Shown in pieces: positions 46,201 to 53,506 of a stretch of DNA of 64,000 bases. The notes under the pieces are model-generated. The model was not told where the DNA came from, ran no database searches, and saw only the letters and a list, made by a program, of their open reading frames with translations. The stretch is taken from contig NZ_JAKRKC020000003.1 of assembly GCF_022664455.2 (NCBI RefSeq), positions 372,001-436,000 of the forward strand, given 5' to 3'. The stretch is from Actinomadura luzonensis. GTDB taxonomy: Bacteria; Actinomycetota; Actinomycetes; Streptosporangiales; Streptosporangiaceae. The position numbers and the translations under genes are program-made. Within the stretch, counting starts at the first letter, position 1. The number at the start of each line of letters is the position of its first letter.

Positions 46201-47280
46201 GACCTCGCGGCGCGCGGGCTCGGCTACGGCATCCACGTGATCGCGGCCACCAACAAGTGGTCGGAGTTCCGGCCCGGCATCCGCGACCTGTTCGGCACCA
46301 GGATCGAGTTCAAGCTCGGCGACGCCTACGAGTCGGAGATCAGCAGGAAGGCGTCGCTCGCGGTGCCCGAAGGCGTGCCGGGACGCGGCCTGACCAGGGA
46401 CGGTATGCACTTCCTCGCCGCCCTGCCGCGCATCGACGGCCAGCCGGGCGCCGACGACGTCTCCGACGGCGTGCGCTCGCTGGTGGAGATCGTCCGGCAG
46501 TCCTGGCAGGGCCCGGCGGCCCCGCCGGTGCGTCTGCTGCCGTCGCTGCTGCCCGCCGCGGACCTGCCGGGGCCGGCGCAGACGGGCGCGGGACGCATCG
46601 CGCTCGGCATCGACGAGGAGGCGCTCGCGCCGGTCCTGCTGGACTTCGACACCGACCCGCACTTCATCGTGTTCGGCGACAACGAGTGCGGCAAGTCGAA
46701 CGTGCTGCGGCTGGTCATGGAGGGCCTGGTCGCGCGGAAGACGCCGGCCGAGGCGATGATGATCGTGCTCGACTACCGGCGTTCGCTGCTGGACACGGCC
46801 GTCACCGACCACCGCATCGGCTACGCCGCCTCCAGCACGGCCGCCGCCGAGCTGATCCAGGACGCCCGCTCGGCGCTGCTGAAGCGCCTGCCGCCGGCCG
46901 ACCTGACGCCCGAGCAGCTCCGCGCGCGGAGCTGGTGGCAGGGCTCGGACCTCTACATCGTGGTGGACGACTACGACCTCGTGGCGACCTCCAGCAACCC
47001 GCTGGCGCCGCTGGCCGACCTGCTGCCGCAGGCCCGCGACATCGGCCTGCACCTGGTGCTGGCCCGGCAGAGCGGCGGCGCCAGCCGGTCCATGTACGAC
47101 CAGGCCGTGCAGCGCATGAAGGAGATGGCCACCCCGGCGCTGATCATGTCGGGCAACCGTGAGGAAGGCCCGCTGTTCGGCAACGTCCGGCCGACGCCGC
47201 TGCCCGTGGGCCGCGGCTACTACGTGGACCGCCGGCAGGGCGCGCGGCTGATCCAGACCGCCTACTTGGGAGAGGCATGA
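43297..47280 (+). CDS. eccC: Type VII secretion ATPase EccC
   Basis: A 1,327-residue motor of the secretion system. Two membrane segments near residues 45-85 are followed by a DUF/stalk domain and three FtsK/SpoIIIE ATPase domains. Walker A motifs are GATGSGKS (near 483), GGPQSGKS (near 845) and GDNECGKS (near 1127), all with Lys. Walker B is complete only in domain 1 (LFVVLDEFSELL); domains 2 and 3 have VVDGW and VVDDYD. This fits known EccC, where domain 1 hydrolyses ATP and the others bind substrate signals. A fused EccCa-EccCb form. The next gene overlaps by ATGA. Confidence 0.96.
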   Translation: MSIVVVRRPERRPGPKPPRGEVLLESPPEIPEVQPQGFSAVLTYLPMGAGAAAMALMFTSYGNANPIMYVASGLFAVSMVGMTAGQIGRQAGERKYRLNGARRDYFRYLSQVRRRTRRAAKQQREALEWSGPEPESLWWIAMGPRLWERRPRDEDFATVRLGTGVQKLAVQLIPPDSKPVEDLDALSAGALRRFIRAHSTVSGLPVAVALGSFARIRMTGDPGRVRDLVRAVICQLSTFHSPDDLRIMICAGTEWMPYWEWVKWLPHALHPEEVDAAGQVRLMTENMGELDRLVGGELKERARFRPGSAADALPYHVLIVDGGHVPQDSQLGSDAIQGVTVIDLSGSTGEVEENSTLRLDIQPDGFHMVKLDHAGKEHRTRLGDPDRLDYLRAEGLARQLAPLRSSASSGGGETEDVLAANTTLTDLLGVGDPSLVDPSVVWRPRAGRNRLRVPIGLGADGRVVELDIKESAQGGMGPHGLVIGATGSGKSELLRTLVLGLAITHSSEILNFVLVDFKGGATFLGLESLSHVSAVITNLEDELPLVDRMYDALHGEMVRRQELLRSAGNYASLRDYERAREQGAELAPMPTLFVVLDEFSELLSAKPEFIELFVMIGRLGRSLGVHLLLASQRLEEGRLRGLDTHLSYRIGLRTFSAMESRVVLGVADAYELPSAPGNGYLKFDTTGMTRFKAAYVSGSYQPDGRRPGGGDGNTILRQVVEYGSGYVPLPVVPQPAAEAPSAELDERGPQASLLDIVVQRLAGHGPAAHRIWLPPLGEPPTLAHLLPPLSVTPELGLSTPGWPGRGKLHAVVGIIDKPFEQRRDPYWLDLSGAAGHVGVAGGPQSGKSNVLRTLVAGMALTHTPREVQFYCLDFGGGGLAALSGLPHVGGVATRLDTDRVRRTVAEVGAILRQRERGFAERGIDSIATYRRMVAEGSVPSDGFGDVFLVVDGWLTIRQEYESLEAVITDLAARGLGYGIHVIAATNKWSEFRPGIRDLFGTRIEFKLGDAYESEISRKASLAVPEGVPGRGLTRDGMHFLAALPRIDGQPGADDVSDGVRSLVEIVRQSWQGPAAPPVRLLPSLLPAADLPGPAQTGAGRIALGIDEEALAPVLLDFDTDPHFIVFGDNECGKSNVLRLVMEGLVARKTPAEAMMIVLDYRRSLLDTAVTDHRIGYAASSTAAAELIQDARSALLKRLPPADLTPEQLRARSWWQGSDLYIVVDDYDLVATSSNPLAPLADLLPQARDIGLHLVLARQSGGASRSMYDQAVQRMKEMATPALIMSGNREEGPLFGNVRPTPLPVGRGYYVDRRQGARLIQTAYLGEA

Positions 47281-47582
47281 CCTACGACGTGCACGTGCAG
47301 GCGCTGGAGGAGTGCGGACGCCAGGCCCGCCGGGTCAGGAACATGCTCGACCTGGACGACGCGTTCGTGGACTCCGGCGTCAAGGCGCCGCAGGGCGACA
47401 CCAAGGCCGACATCTTCGGCGAGCTGGACGGCGCGGCCGGCCTGGCGGCCAAGATCGACGCGGTCTGGAAGTCGGTCGGCGACGAGTTCGGCGAGGGCCG
47501 CAACCGCCTGGAGAACGTCGAGCGGGCGCTCAGCCAGGTCGCCACCAACTTCCGCAACGCCGAGACGGGCTCGGGCGCATGA
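47277..47582 (+). CDS. EspC-like (ESX secretion-associated) small protein
   Basis: A 101-residue helical protein with the layout of the EspC/EsxA-like family (VQALEECGRQARRVRNMLDL ... NRLENVERALSQVATNFRNA). The export-signal position reads FRNAE in place of YxxxE. Coupled to eccC by a 4-base overlap and to the next gene by another. Likely secreted or a chaperone for the following large substrate. Confidence 0.8.
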   Translation: MTYDVHVQALEECGRQARRVRNMLDLDDAFVDSGVKAPQGDTKADIFGELDGAAGLAAKIDAVWKSVGDEFGEGRNRLENVERALSQVATNFRNAETGSGA

Positions 47583-48712
47583 GCGTCGTCAGCGAGCTCG
47601 CGGCGCTGCGCAAGAAGGTGGACGGCGACCCGCAGGCCGTCCGGGACCTCGCGGCCGGCCTGCGCACGGCCGGCGGCCACGCGGCCACCTCGGCCAACGG
47701 CCTGGTCAAGAGCGTGGCCGAGGTCGGCAACGCCTGGAACGGCGCGAGCGCCGACGCCTTCGCCACCTACATGGCCGCCTACCCCAAGGCGGGCGGCGAC
47801 CTGCGCGACGCCCTCTCCGCCTGCGCCACGGCCCTCGACACGGCCGCCGGCAAGCTCCAGACGGCCTTCGACACGGTGAGCACCCTGCACGCCAACGCCA
47901 CCTCCGCCGAGAGCGACTACAAGCGCGACCACCAGGACGCCAAGCAGGAGGACGTGGACGGCTACGTGAAGGGCCGGCTCGGCGGCGACCCGGTCGGCAC
48001 GGCCAGGAAGGCCGTCAGCGACGCCGAGGAGGCGCTGACCGCGGCCAAGGGCGCGCTGGACAAGCAGCTCGGCAACGGCTTCGCCTTCTTCAAGGGCATC
48101 AGGCAGCCCGGCGGGGCCGACTTCCAGCCGGGCGAGAACAAGGTGGACTGGCAGAAGGTCGCCGGCTACAGCCCCACGACCCTGTCCTCGGCCGACCCCA
48201 AGACCCCGCCCGGCCTGCAGAACGGCGGCGGCGGCGGTGGTGGTGGCGGCGGGGCGGGCGGCGGTGGCGCGGGGGCGCCGTCCTCGTACGGCAACGCGCC
48301 CGCGCCGAAGGCCCAGGTGGTGGACTGGATCAAGGAGGCGCTCACCGTCATCAGGTCGCCGGAGATGGCGGCCGTCCTGCGCAAGCGCGGCCTGGACGTC
48401 AGCGACCTGGACCCGAACGACCCGACGGACATCCAGCGCATCTGGACGATCATCTACCACGAGTCCGGAGGCAACCCCAACGCCATCAACAACTGGGACG
48501 TCAACGCGCAGAACGGCGTGCCGTCGCAGGGGCTGATGCAGACCATCCCGCCGACGTTCAACGCCCATCACCTGCCGGGGTACGACAAGATCCGGGAGCC
48601 GGTGGACAACATCATCGCGGGCGTCCTGTACACCTACAGCCGGTACGGGGACCTGGCCCACCATCCGGGCATCGCCTCGCTGGAGAGCGGGGGCGGTTAC
48701 AAGCCGTACTGA
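47579..48712 (+). CDS. WXG100 domain fused to a lytic transglycosylase domain
   Basis: A 377-residue protein. Residues ~1-120 are a WXG100 domain with a WNG turn (VAEVGNAWNGASADAFATYM), residues ~120-190 a helical linker, then a Gly-rich hinge (about GGGGGGGGGGGAGGGGAG) and a C-terminal SLT transglycosylase domain with catalytic Glu in YHESGGNPNAINNWD and the downstream GLMQTIPPTF. It should cut peptidoglycan, either to let the secretion machine through the wall or as an exported enzyme. There is no signal peptide; export by type VII is inferred from the WXG100 domain. ATG 47579 overlaps the previous stop. Confidence 0.92.
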   Translation: MSVVSELAALRKKVDGDPQAVRDLAAGLRTAGGHAATSANGLVKSVAEVGNAWNGASADAFATYMAAYPKAGGDLRDALSACATALDTAAGKLQTAFDTVSTLHANATSAESDYKRDHQDAKQEDVDGYVKGRLGGDPVGTARKAVSDAEEALTAAKGALDKQLGNGFAFFKGIRQPGGADFQPGENKVDWQKVAGYSPTTLSSADPKTPPGLQNGGGGGGGGGGAGGGGAGAPSSYGNAPAPKAQVVDWIKEALTVIRSPEMAAVLRKRGLDVSDLDPNDPTDIQRIWTIIYHESGGNPNAINNWDVNAQNGVPSQGLMQTIPPTFNAHHLPGYDKIREPVDNIIAGVLYTYSRYGDLAHHPGIASLESGGGYKPY

Positions 48713-48755
48713 GGGAACGCCGGGTTACGGGAACGTGAACGGAATTCGCATATTG

Positions 48756-48807
48756 CTTTCTACCTGGGCGAATGCCTCATAAAGGGATGTAGTGCGGTGG
48801 TAGAAAG
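48756..48807. promoter_or_regulatory. Inverted repeat CTTTCTACC/GGTAGAAAG
   Basis: CTTTCTACC (48756-48764) and its exact complement GGTAGAAAG (48799-48807) flank a 34-bp A/T-richer stretch directly upstream of GTG 48813. It may be a regulator site for the downstream substrate genes or a leader hairpin; the right arm sits where a ribosome site would be. Confidence 0.4.
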
Positions 48808-48812
48808 ATCGA

Positions 48813-49451
48813 GTGTCGACCGATCCGTCTTCCGCCGCCCCCTCGGGCACGGCGTCGCCCACGGCGAGCACGACCCCCTCCGCGGCCCCGACCGCGACCC
48901 CCTCCGTGACGCCGTCCCCGAGCACGGCCCCGTCGCCCAGCACGAGCCCGAGCGCCAGCGCGAGCCCCAGCGCCACGCCGGGCTCCACCGGGTCCGCGTC
49001 GCCCGCGCCGACGGTGACCGTCACCAGCGCGTGCCCGCACACCCCCACATGCCCGCCGCCGGTGTGCCTGCCGCCGTCGCTGCGCCCGGCCGCGTCACCG
49101 TCGTCCGCGCCGAAGCCGGTCAAGCAGGACCCCGGGAGCGACAGGTCCAACCTGCCCGGCTACGAGAGCCGCACCGGCTCCATCGACGCCTTCGCCGGCG
49201 TCATGACGGACAGCGCGCGCGGCGTGCACCTCGTCAAGCAGCGCACGCCGCGCTTCGAGGGCTGGAACCTGGCCCCCCTCGCCGGCGTGCCCGTCGTGGG
49301 GCTGATGTTCACCGACCGCTTCAACAGGATCGCCGACACCTGGAGCGACAGCGCCCGCATCCTGGGCGACGTGCTCCACAGGGACGCCGGCAAGGTCACG
49401 CTGTCGGCCGGCAACTACCGCGCGGCCGAGCAGGCCAACGGGAAGAACTGA
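48813..49451 (+). CDS. Ser/Pro/Thr-rich protein with EspC-like C-terminus
   Basis: A 212-residue protein. The first ~100 residues are low-complexity Pro/Ser/Thr/Ala (TPSAAPTATPSVTPSPSTAP) with a Cys-rich island (SACPHTPTCPPPVCLPP). The last ~90 form a helical domain (AFAGVMTDSARGVHLVKQRT ... FNRIADTWSDSARILGDVLH) ending in YRAAE, a YxxxE type VII signal. So a candidate substrate with its export signal at the C-terminus. Start GTG 48813 is the best available, but no strong ribosome site is seen. Confidence 0.7.
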   Translation: MSTDPSSAAPSGTASPTASTTPSAAPTATPSVTPSPSTAPSPSTSPSASASPSATPGSTGSASPAPTVTVTSACPHTPTCPPPVCLPPSLRPAASPSSAPKPVKQDPGSDRSNLPGYESRTGSIDAFAGVMTDSARGVHLVKQRTPRFEGWNLAPLAGVPVVGLMFTDRFNRIADTWSDSARILGDVLHRDAGKVTLSAGNYRAAEQANGKN

Positions 49452-49461
49452 GGGGCCCCCG

Positions 49462-50328
49462 ATGTCGACCCCCGCGAACCAGCCGGCCAGGCTGATCGTC
49501 CCCGGGCAGAGCACGCCCGCGCAGACCGGCCAGACCCTCCACCTGGCCAACGCCGGCGGCACGGTCACGAGGACCGTCAACGTGCCGCCCGCCGCCGCCG
49601 CGGCCACCCGCACCGACCCCGGCTTCTTCAAGCGCCTGGTCACCGGCCTCAACCCGCTGCGCCAGAACACCAGGAGCGCGATGGTGATGTCCGGCCTCGG
49701 CACGGCCGCCCTCGCCATGGACGTGGCCGCCACGCTCAACCTGGGCAACCCCTTCCTGTTCTACGACCGGCGCGAGACCTGGAAGGAGCTGTCTGGCTCG
49801 CTGGAGGGCAACCGGTCGAACCTGTGGCGCGGCTTCTTCGACGACATCGCCCCCAACTGGAAGGGCACCGCCGTCGAGACGCTCCAGCAGTACGTGCGAT
49901 TCAACGTCAACGGCCTGTTCGGCCAGCTCGGCAAGGTCGGCGACGAGATGAGCGGCGCGATGCACGGCCAGTTCAAGGAGGTGCTGGAGTACGACCTGTC
50001 GGTCTTCGGCCTCTACGCCACCTCCGCGCCGGTCCTGCGCTCCCTGGCCTCCATGAGCACCGCGCACCCCGTCGCCCGGGTCGCCCTGATGACCCAGGTC
50101 GGCGTCTTCACCACCGCGCTCGGCAACCTGGTCAAGCAGTTCGCCGACATCTACAACTCCTACGAGGGCGACCTCAACAAGCTGGAGCTGAAGCTCAACG
50201 ACCTCAGGGGCGCCTTCTACAAGTCGGGCAACCCCGCGCAGGGGGCCCGCGACCTGCACCTGTCGCCCACGATCGACGACCCGGCGCGGGCGGGCGACAT
50301 GTGGGTGCCGAAGGCGGCGAGCACGTGA
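49462..50328 (+). CDS. WXG100-like type VII-associated protein
   Basis: A 288-residue helical protein with a WKG turn (FFDDIAPNWKGTAVETLQQY, Trp near residue 133) in a large helical domain, and hydrophobic stretches (AMVMSGLGTAALAMDVAATL, VALMTQVGVFTTALGNLVKQ) that may be amphipathic or membrane-associated. Begins 10 bases after the previous gene with AGGGGCC-type site. No known family is certain. Operon position suggests it is exported or assists export. Confidence 0.7.
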   Translation: MSTPANQPARLIVPGQSTPAQTGQTLHLANAGGTVTRTVNVPPAAAAATRTDPGFFKRLVTGLNPLRQNTRSAMVMSGLGTAALAMDVAATLNLGNPFLFYDRRETWKELSGSLEGNRSNLWRGFFDDIAPNWKGTAVETLQQYVRFNVNGLFGQLGKVGDEMSGAMHGQFKEVLEYDLSVFGLYATSAPVLRSLASMSTAHPVARVALMTQVGVFTTALGNLVKQFADIYNSYEGDLNKLELKLNDLRGAFYKSGNPAQGARDLHLSPTIDDPARAGDMWVPKAAST

Positions 50329-50708
50329 GCCAGATCGACGCGTTCGCGGAGGGCCGCGACGGCGACGTCGCCGGGCTGCTGCGCGAGCTGGACGGCTGGT
50401 CCGCCAGGATCGCCGGCACGCTGGACGAGCTGGCCGCGGCCCGGATGGAGGGCGCCGACGCGAGCGGCGCCGTCCGGGCCCGGGTGGCCGGCACCGGGCG
50501 GCTGCTGGACCTGCGCATCGACGCCAAGGGGCTGCGCGAGCTCGACCACCTGCGGCTCGCCGCGGCCGTCATGGAGGCCGTCGGCGCCGCCCGCGCGGCC
50601 GCCGGCGAGCGGCTGGAGGAGCTGACGGCCGGCCTGGCCGGGCCGCGGCCGGCCGGCCCGGAGGACCCGCTGGCGGCGCACGTCCAGCGGGTCATGCGGG
50701 AGGGGTGA
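50325..50708 (+). CDS. YbaB/EbfC-like protein
   Basis: A 127-residue protein starting at GTG 50325 (GTGA overlap with the previous stop). An N-terminal coiled coil (LLRELDGWSARIAGTLDELA) is followed by the YbaB-like core (VAGTGRLLDLRIDAKGLREL, LAAAVMEAVGAARAAAGERL). It is the second of three such proteins in the locus. DNA-binding would be expected from the family; a role with type VII secretion is unproven. Confidence 0.75.
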   Translation: MSQIDAFAEGRDGDVAGLLRELDGWSARIAGTLDELAAARMEGADASGAVRARVAGTGRLLDLRIDAKGLRELDHLRLAAAVMEAVGAARAAAGERLEELTAGLAGPRPAGPEDPLAAHVQRVMREG

Positions 50709-50711
50709 GCG

Positions 50712-51002
50712 GTGCGCGAGATGGAGGAGGCGATGGCCCGGCTGGAGGAGCTGATCGCCACCGCGCGGCGGGCAGAGGAGGCGGTGGCCGAGTGGAGCGC
50801 GCGCCGCTTCACCGGCCGCGCCGACGAGGGCCGCATCGAGGCCACGACCGACGCCCTCGGCGTCCTGCTCGACCTGCGGATCCATCCGCTGAGCCGGGCC
50901 CGGCTGGACGCCCGCCGGCTGGCCGACGAGATCACCGCCGCGATCGTCAGGGCGGAGCGGGCCGCCGAGGCCGCCAGGGACGAGCTGATGCCCGATCGCT
51001 GA
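50712..51002 (+). CDS. Small YbaB/EbfC-like protein
   Basis: A 96-residue relative of the preceding product, with a coiled N-terminus (MEEAMARLEELIATARRAEE) and the core DALGVLLDLRIHPLSRARLD. GTG 50712 lies 3 bases after the previous stop. It closes the plus-strand eccC operon; a strong hairpin terminator follows. The two adjacent YbaB-like products could pair. Confidence 0.75.
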   Translation: MREMEEAMARLEELIATARRAEEAVAEWSARRFTGRADEGRIEATTDALGVLLDLRIHPLSRARLDARRLADEITAAIVRAERAAEAARDELMPDR

Positions 51003-51027
51003 GAGGCCGCCGAAGGGCGCCCAGCGC

Positions 51028-51067
51028 CGCGAAACCCCCTCCGGGAGCTCCCGGAGGGGGTTTCGCG
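51028..51067. terminator. Strong palindromic terminator after the eccC operon
   Basis: A perfect 40-nt palindrome built on CGCGAAACCCCCTCCGGGAG and its complement, 26 bases after the last gene of the operon and between it and the converging pseudokinase gene. It would form a very stable hairpin on either strand. Confidence 0.9.
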
Positions 51068-51089
51068 CGTTCTCACGCCCTGACGGCCG

Positions 51090-53404
51090 TCAGCCGCAGT
51101 TGGACCAGCCCGCGCTGGTGCTCCCGGAGCCGACGCTGCCGGTGAAGCGCACGCACTTGCCCTTGGCGGGCAGCTTGACCGGTCCTGCGTAGTACTCGAA
51201 GTTGCCGCTCTGGGTCTTCGAGCCGCCGCCCTGCACCTCCAGCATGGCGCTGACCGGGGTCGCCTTGCCGACCTCCGCCGTCTTCATCGTCACCACGCAG
51301 TTCTCACCGGTGGAGCTGTTGTAGAGCTGGAAGGTCTCGCCGCCGGTGAAGGGCTGGCTGCGCTGGACGTAGAAGCCCGGCCCGCAGACCTGCGTCGGCG
51401 AGTACGGGTTCCGCACCACCGGGGGCGGGCTGCTCGCCGTGGGCTTCTGGGTCGGCTCGGCCGTCCTCGTCACCGTGGGCTTGACCGTGGCCGTGGGCTT
51501 CACGGTGGGCTTCACCGTGACCGTGGGCCGGGCCGTGGCGGTGGGCCGCGCGGTCGCCGTCGGCTTCGCGGTCGCCGTCGGGCGGGCCGTGGGCCGGGAG
51601 GTCGGCGTCCGGGTGGGCTCGGCCGTCGGCGTCGGGGTCGCGGTCGGGGTGACCGTCGGCACCGCCGTCGGGGTCTCGCTGACGCTCGGCGTCGGCGTGG
51701 CGGTGACGGTCACCGTCGGGGCCGGCGTCGGGGACTCCGACGGGCCCATGGTCACCACGTTCGAGTTCGACGGGGTCGGCGTGGCCGTCGGCGTCGGCCG
51801 CTCGGTCACCGTCACCGTCGGCTGGGCCGTGGCGGACTGCGTGGCGGCCGGCTGCGTCGTGACCGGCGGCTGCGCGACCGGCTGGGTGCCGACCGGCAGC
51901 GGCGTGGGCACCGTGGTCATCACGGGCGGGGTCGGCGCCTGCGAGGTCCAGTCGCTCGGCAGCGTCATCGGGCCGACGTCGTTGGGGTCCGCGCCCGGGG
52001 TGTTCGCCCACGGCACGGTGACCTCCGGCTGGTTCTGCCCGGTCTGGTCCTGGTTGTTCGGCTGGGGGACGCCGTTGTCGTCCACGTTGTTGTTGCCGGC
52101 CGCGGCCGGGTCGGTGGTGCGCTCGTCGCCCGCGGCGGCCACCGGCTCGAAGCGCTGCGTGGCGGCGTACTGGTTGGCGCCCCACAGGCCGACGCCGGAC
52201 AGCAGCGCCAGCGCGCCCACGGCGGCGGCGAGGCCCACGGGGAACTTGCGCGGCGGGCGCGAGGACACCGTCTGGCCCTGGACCGGGGCCTGCCGCTGCT
52301 GCTCGCGCGGCGGCTCCCACATGGGCGCGGCCGGCGGGACCGGCACGCCCTGCATCGGCTCGGGGCCGGCCGGCGCGACGCCGCCCTGCGGCGGCACCGG
52401 GGCGGGCCCCAGCTCTGCTGCGGCGGCACGCCGTCCATCGGCAGGCCCGGCACGGGCACGCCCTCCAGGGGCATCCCCTGCGGCGGCATCCCGCCGACCG
52501 GCGCGCCCGGCACCGGCACGTCCGGGATCGGGCCACCGGGGATCGGGCCACCGGGGATCGGGCCACCGGGGACGCCCGGGATCGGCACGCCGCCCTGGAG
52601 CGGGATGCCGTCGATCACGCCGTCCGGGCCCGTGCCCGGCCTCTGCGCGGCGAGGCCGCTCCGCTTGTCGCCGAGGAGCTGCAGCAGCGCCATGTAGGTG
52701 GTCGGCCGCTGCCCGGTGTCCTTGGACAGGGCGGCGAGCACCACCCGGCGCAGCGGCTCGGTGAGGCCGCCCAGCTCGGGCTGCCCGTTCAGCACCGCTT
52801 CCTCGTCCTGCCCGAACGGCGGCTGCCCGGTCGCGGCGAAGACCACGGTCGCGGCCCAGGCGAAGACGTCCGCGTACGGCCCGTAGGCCAGGCCCCTGAG
52901 CTGCTCCGGCGCGCGGTAGCCGAGCTCGCCGACGGGCTCGCCGAGGTCGACGTCGGTGACGCGGGGGCCGTCGGGGCCGAGGATCACGTTGTGCGGGGTG
53001 AGCCCGCGATGGGTGATGCCCGCCAGGTGCACGGCGGTCAGCGCGGTGAGCACGCCCACCGCGACCCGCTCCAGGGTGTCGGCGTCGAGGGGGCCGTCCT
53101 CGGCCACGACCTCGGCCAGGCTGCGGCCCTCGACGTGCTCGCGGACCACGTAGAGGTGGTCGCCGTGCTCGCCGGCCTCGAAGGTGCGGGCCACGTACGA
53201 GCTGGACACCCGTTGCACCCCGGTGAGCCGAGCGACGTCGTCGCTGCCCGGTCCTTCGGCGGGCGGCAGCAACTTGATCACTCTTAACGGCGCGTCGTCG
53301 GACTCCTTGCCGAGGAGGGCCGCGCCACGCGGCCCGTCGGTCAGACGTCCTGAAATGTCGTACGCGCCCAGCTTCGCGGGATCACCCGGACGCAGGGGGT
53401 GCAT
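51090..53404 (-). CDS. Membrane pseudokinase with Thr/Pro-rich outside region (apparent frameshift)
   Basis: The 5' part (start ATG 53404, GAAGGG 6 nt upstream) encodes a Ser/Thr kinase-like domain of ~265 residues. The catalytic loop reads HRGLTPHN in place of HRDLKPxN, DFG is DVD, and no Gly-rich loop is seen, so it is probably inactive. A Pro/Gly linker (GGPIPGGPIPGGPIPDVPVP) runs to about 52406, where the frame must shift for the protein to continue with LGPAPVPPQGGVAPAGPEP, a membrane segment (KFPVGLAAAVGALALLSGVG), a long Thr/Pro tract and a Cys-containing outer domain ending TSAGWSNCG. The shift could be a one-base loss in the CCCGCCCC run or a sequencing error. Alternatively, GTG 52397 could start a separate membrane protein. 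Confidence 0.75.
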
Positions 53405-53506
53405 CTCCATCCCTTCGGTCAAAGCTAGATCTCGAAGGGACATTCAACCGCATCAGCCACATTTACATCAGTGGTTTCACCCGCAATTTGACAATTCACC
53501 CACAAC

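Noticed and set aside
42556..47052. 1,498-codon open frame opposite eccC
   Set aside because: Shadow of eccC and eccD; composition is His/Arg/Gln-rich, without recognisable domains.
47579..48712. Polymorphic toxin
   Set aside because: The C-terminal domain is a peptidoglycan transglycosylase and no immunity-type gene follows; a wall-remodelling role fits better.
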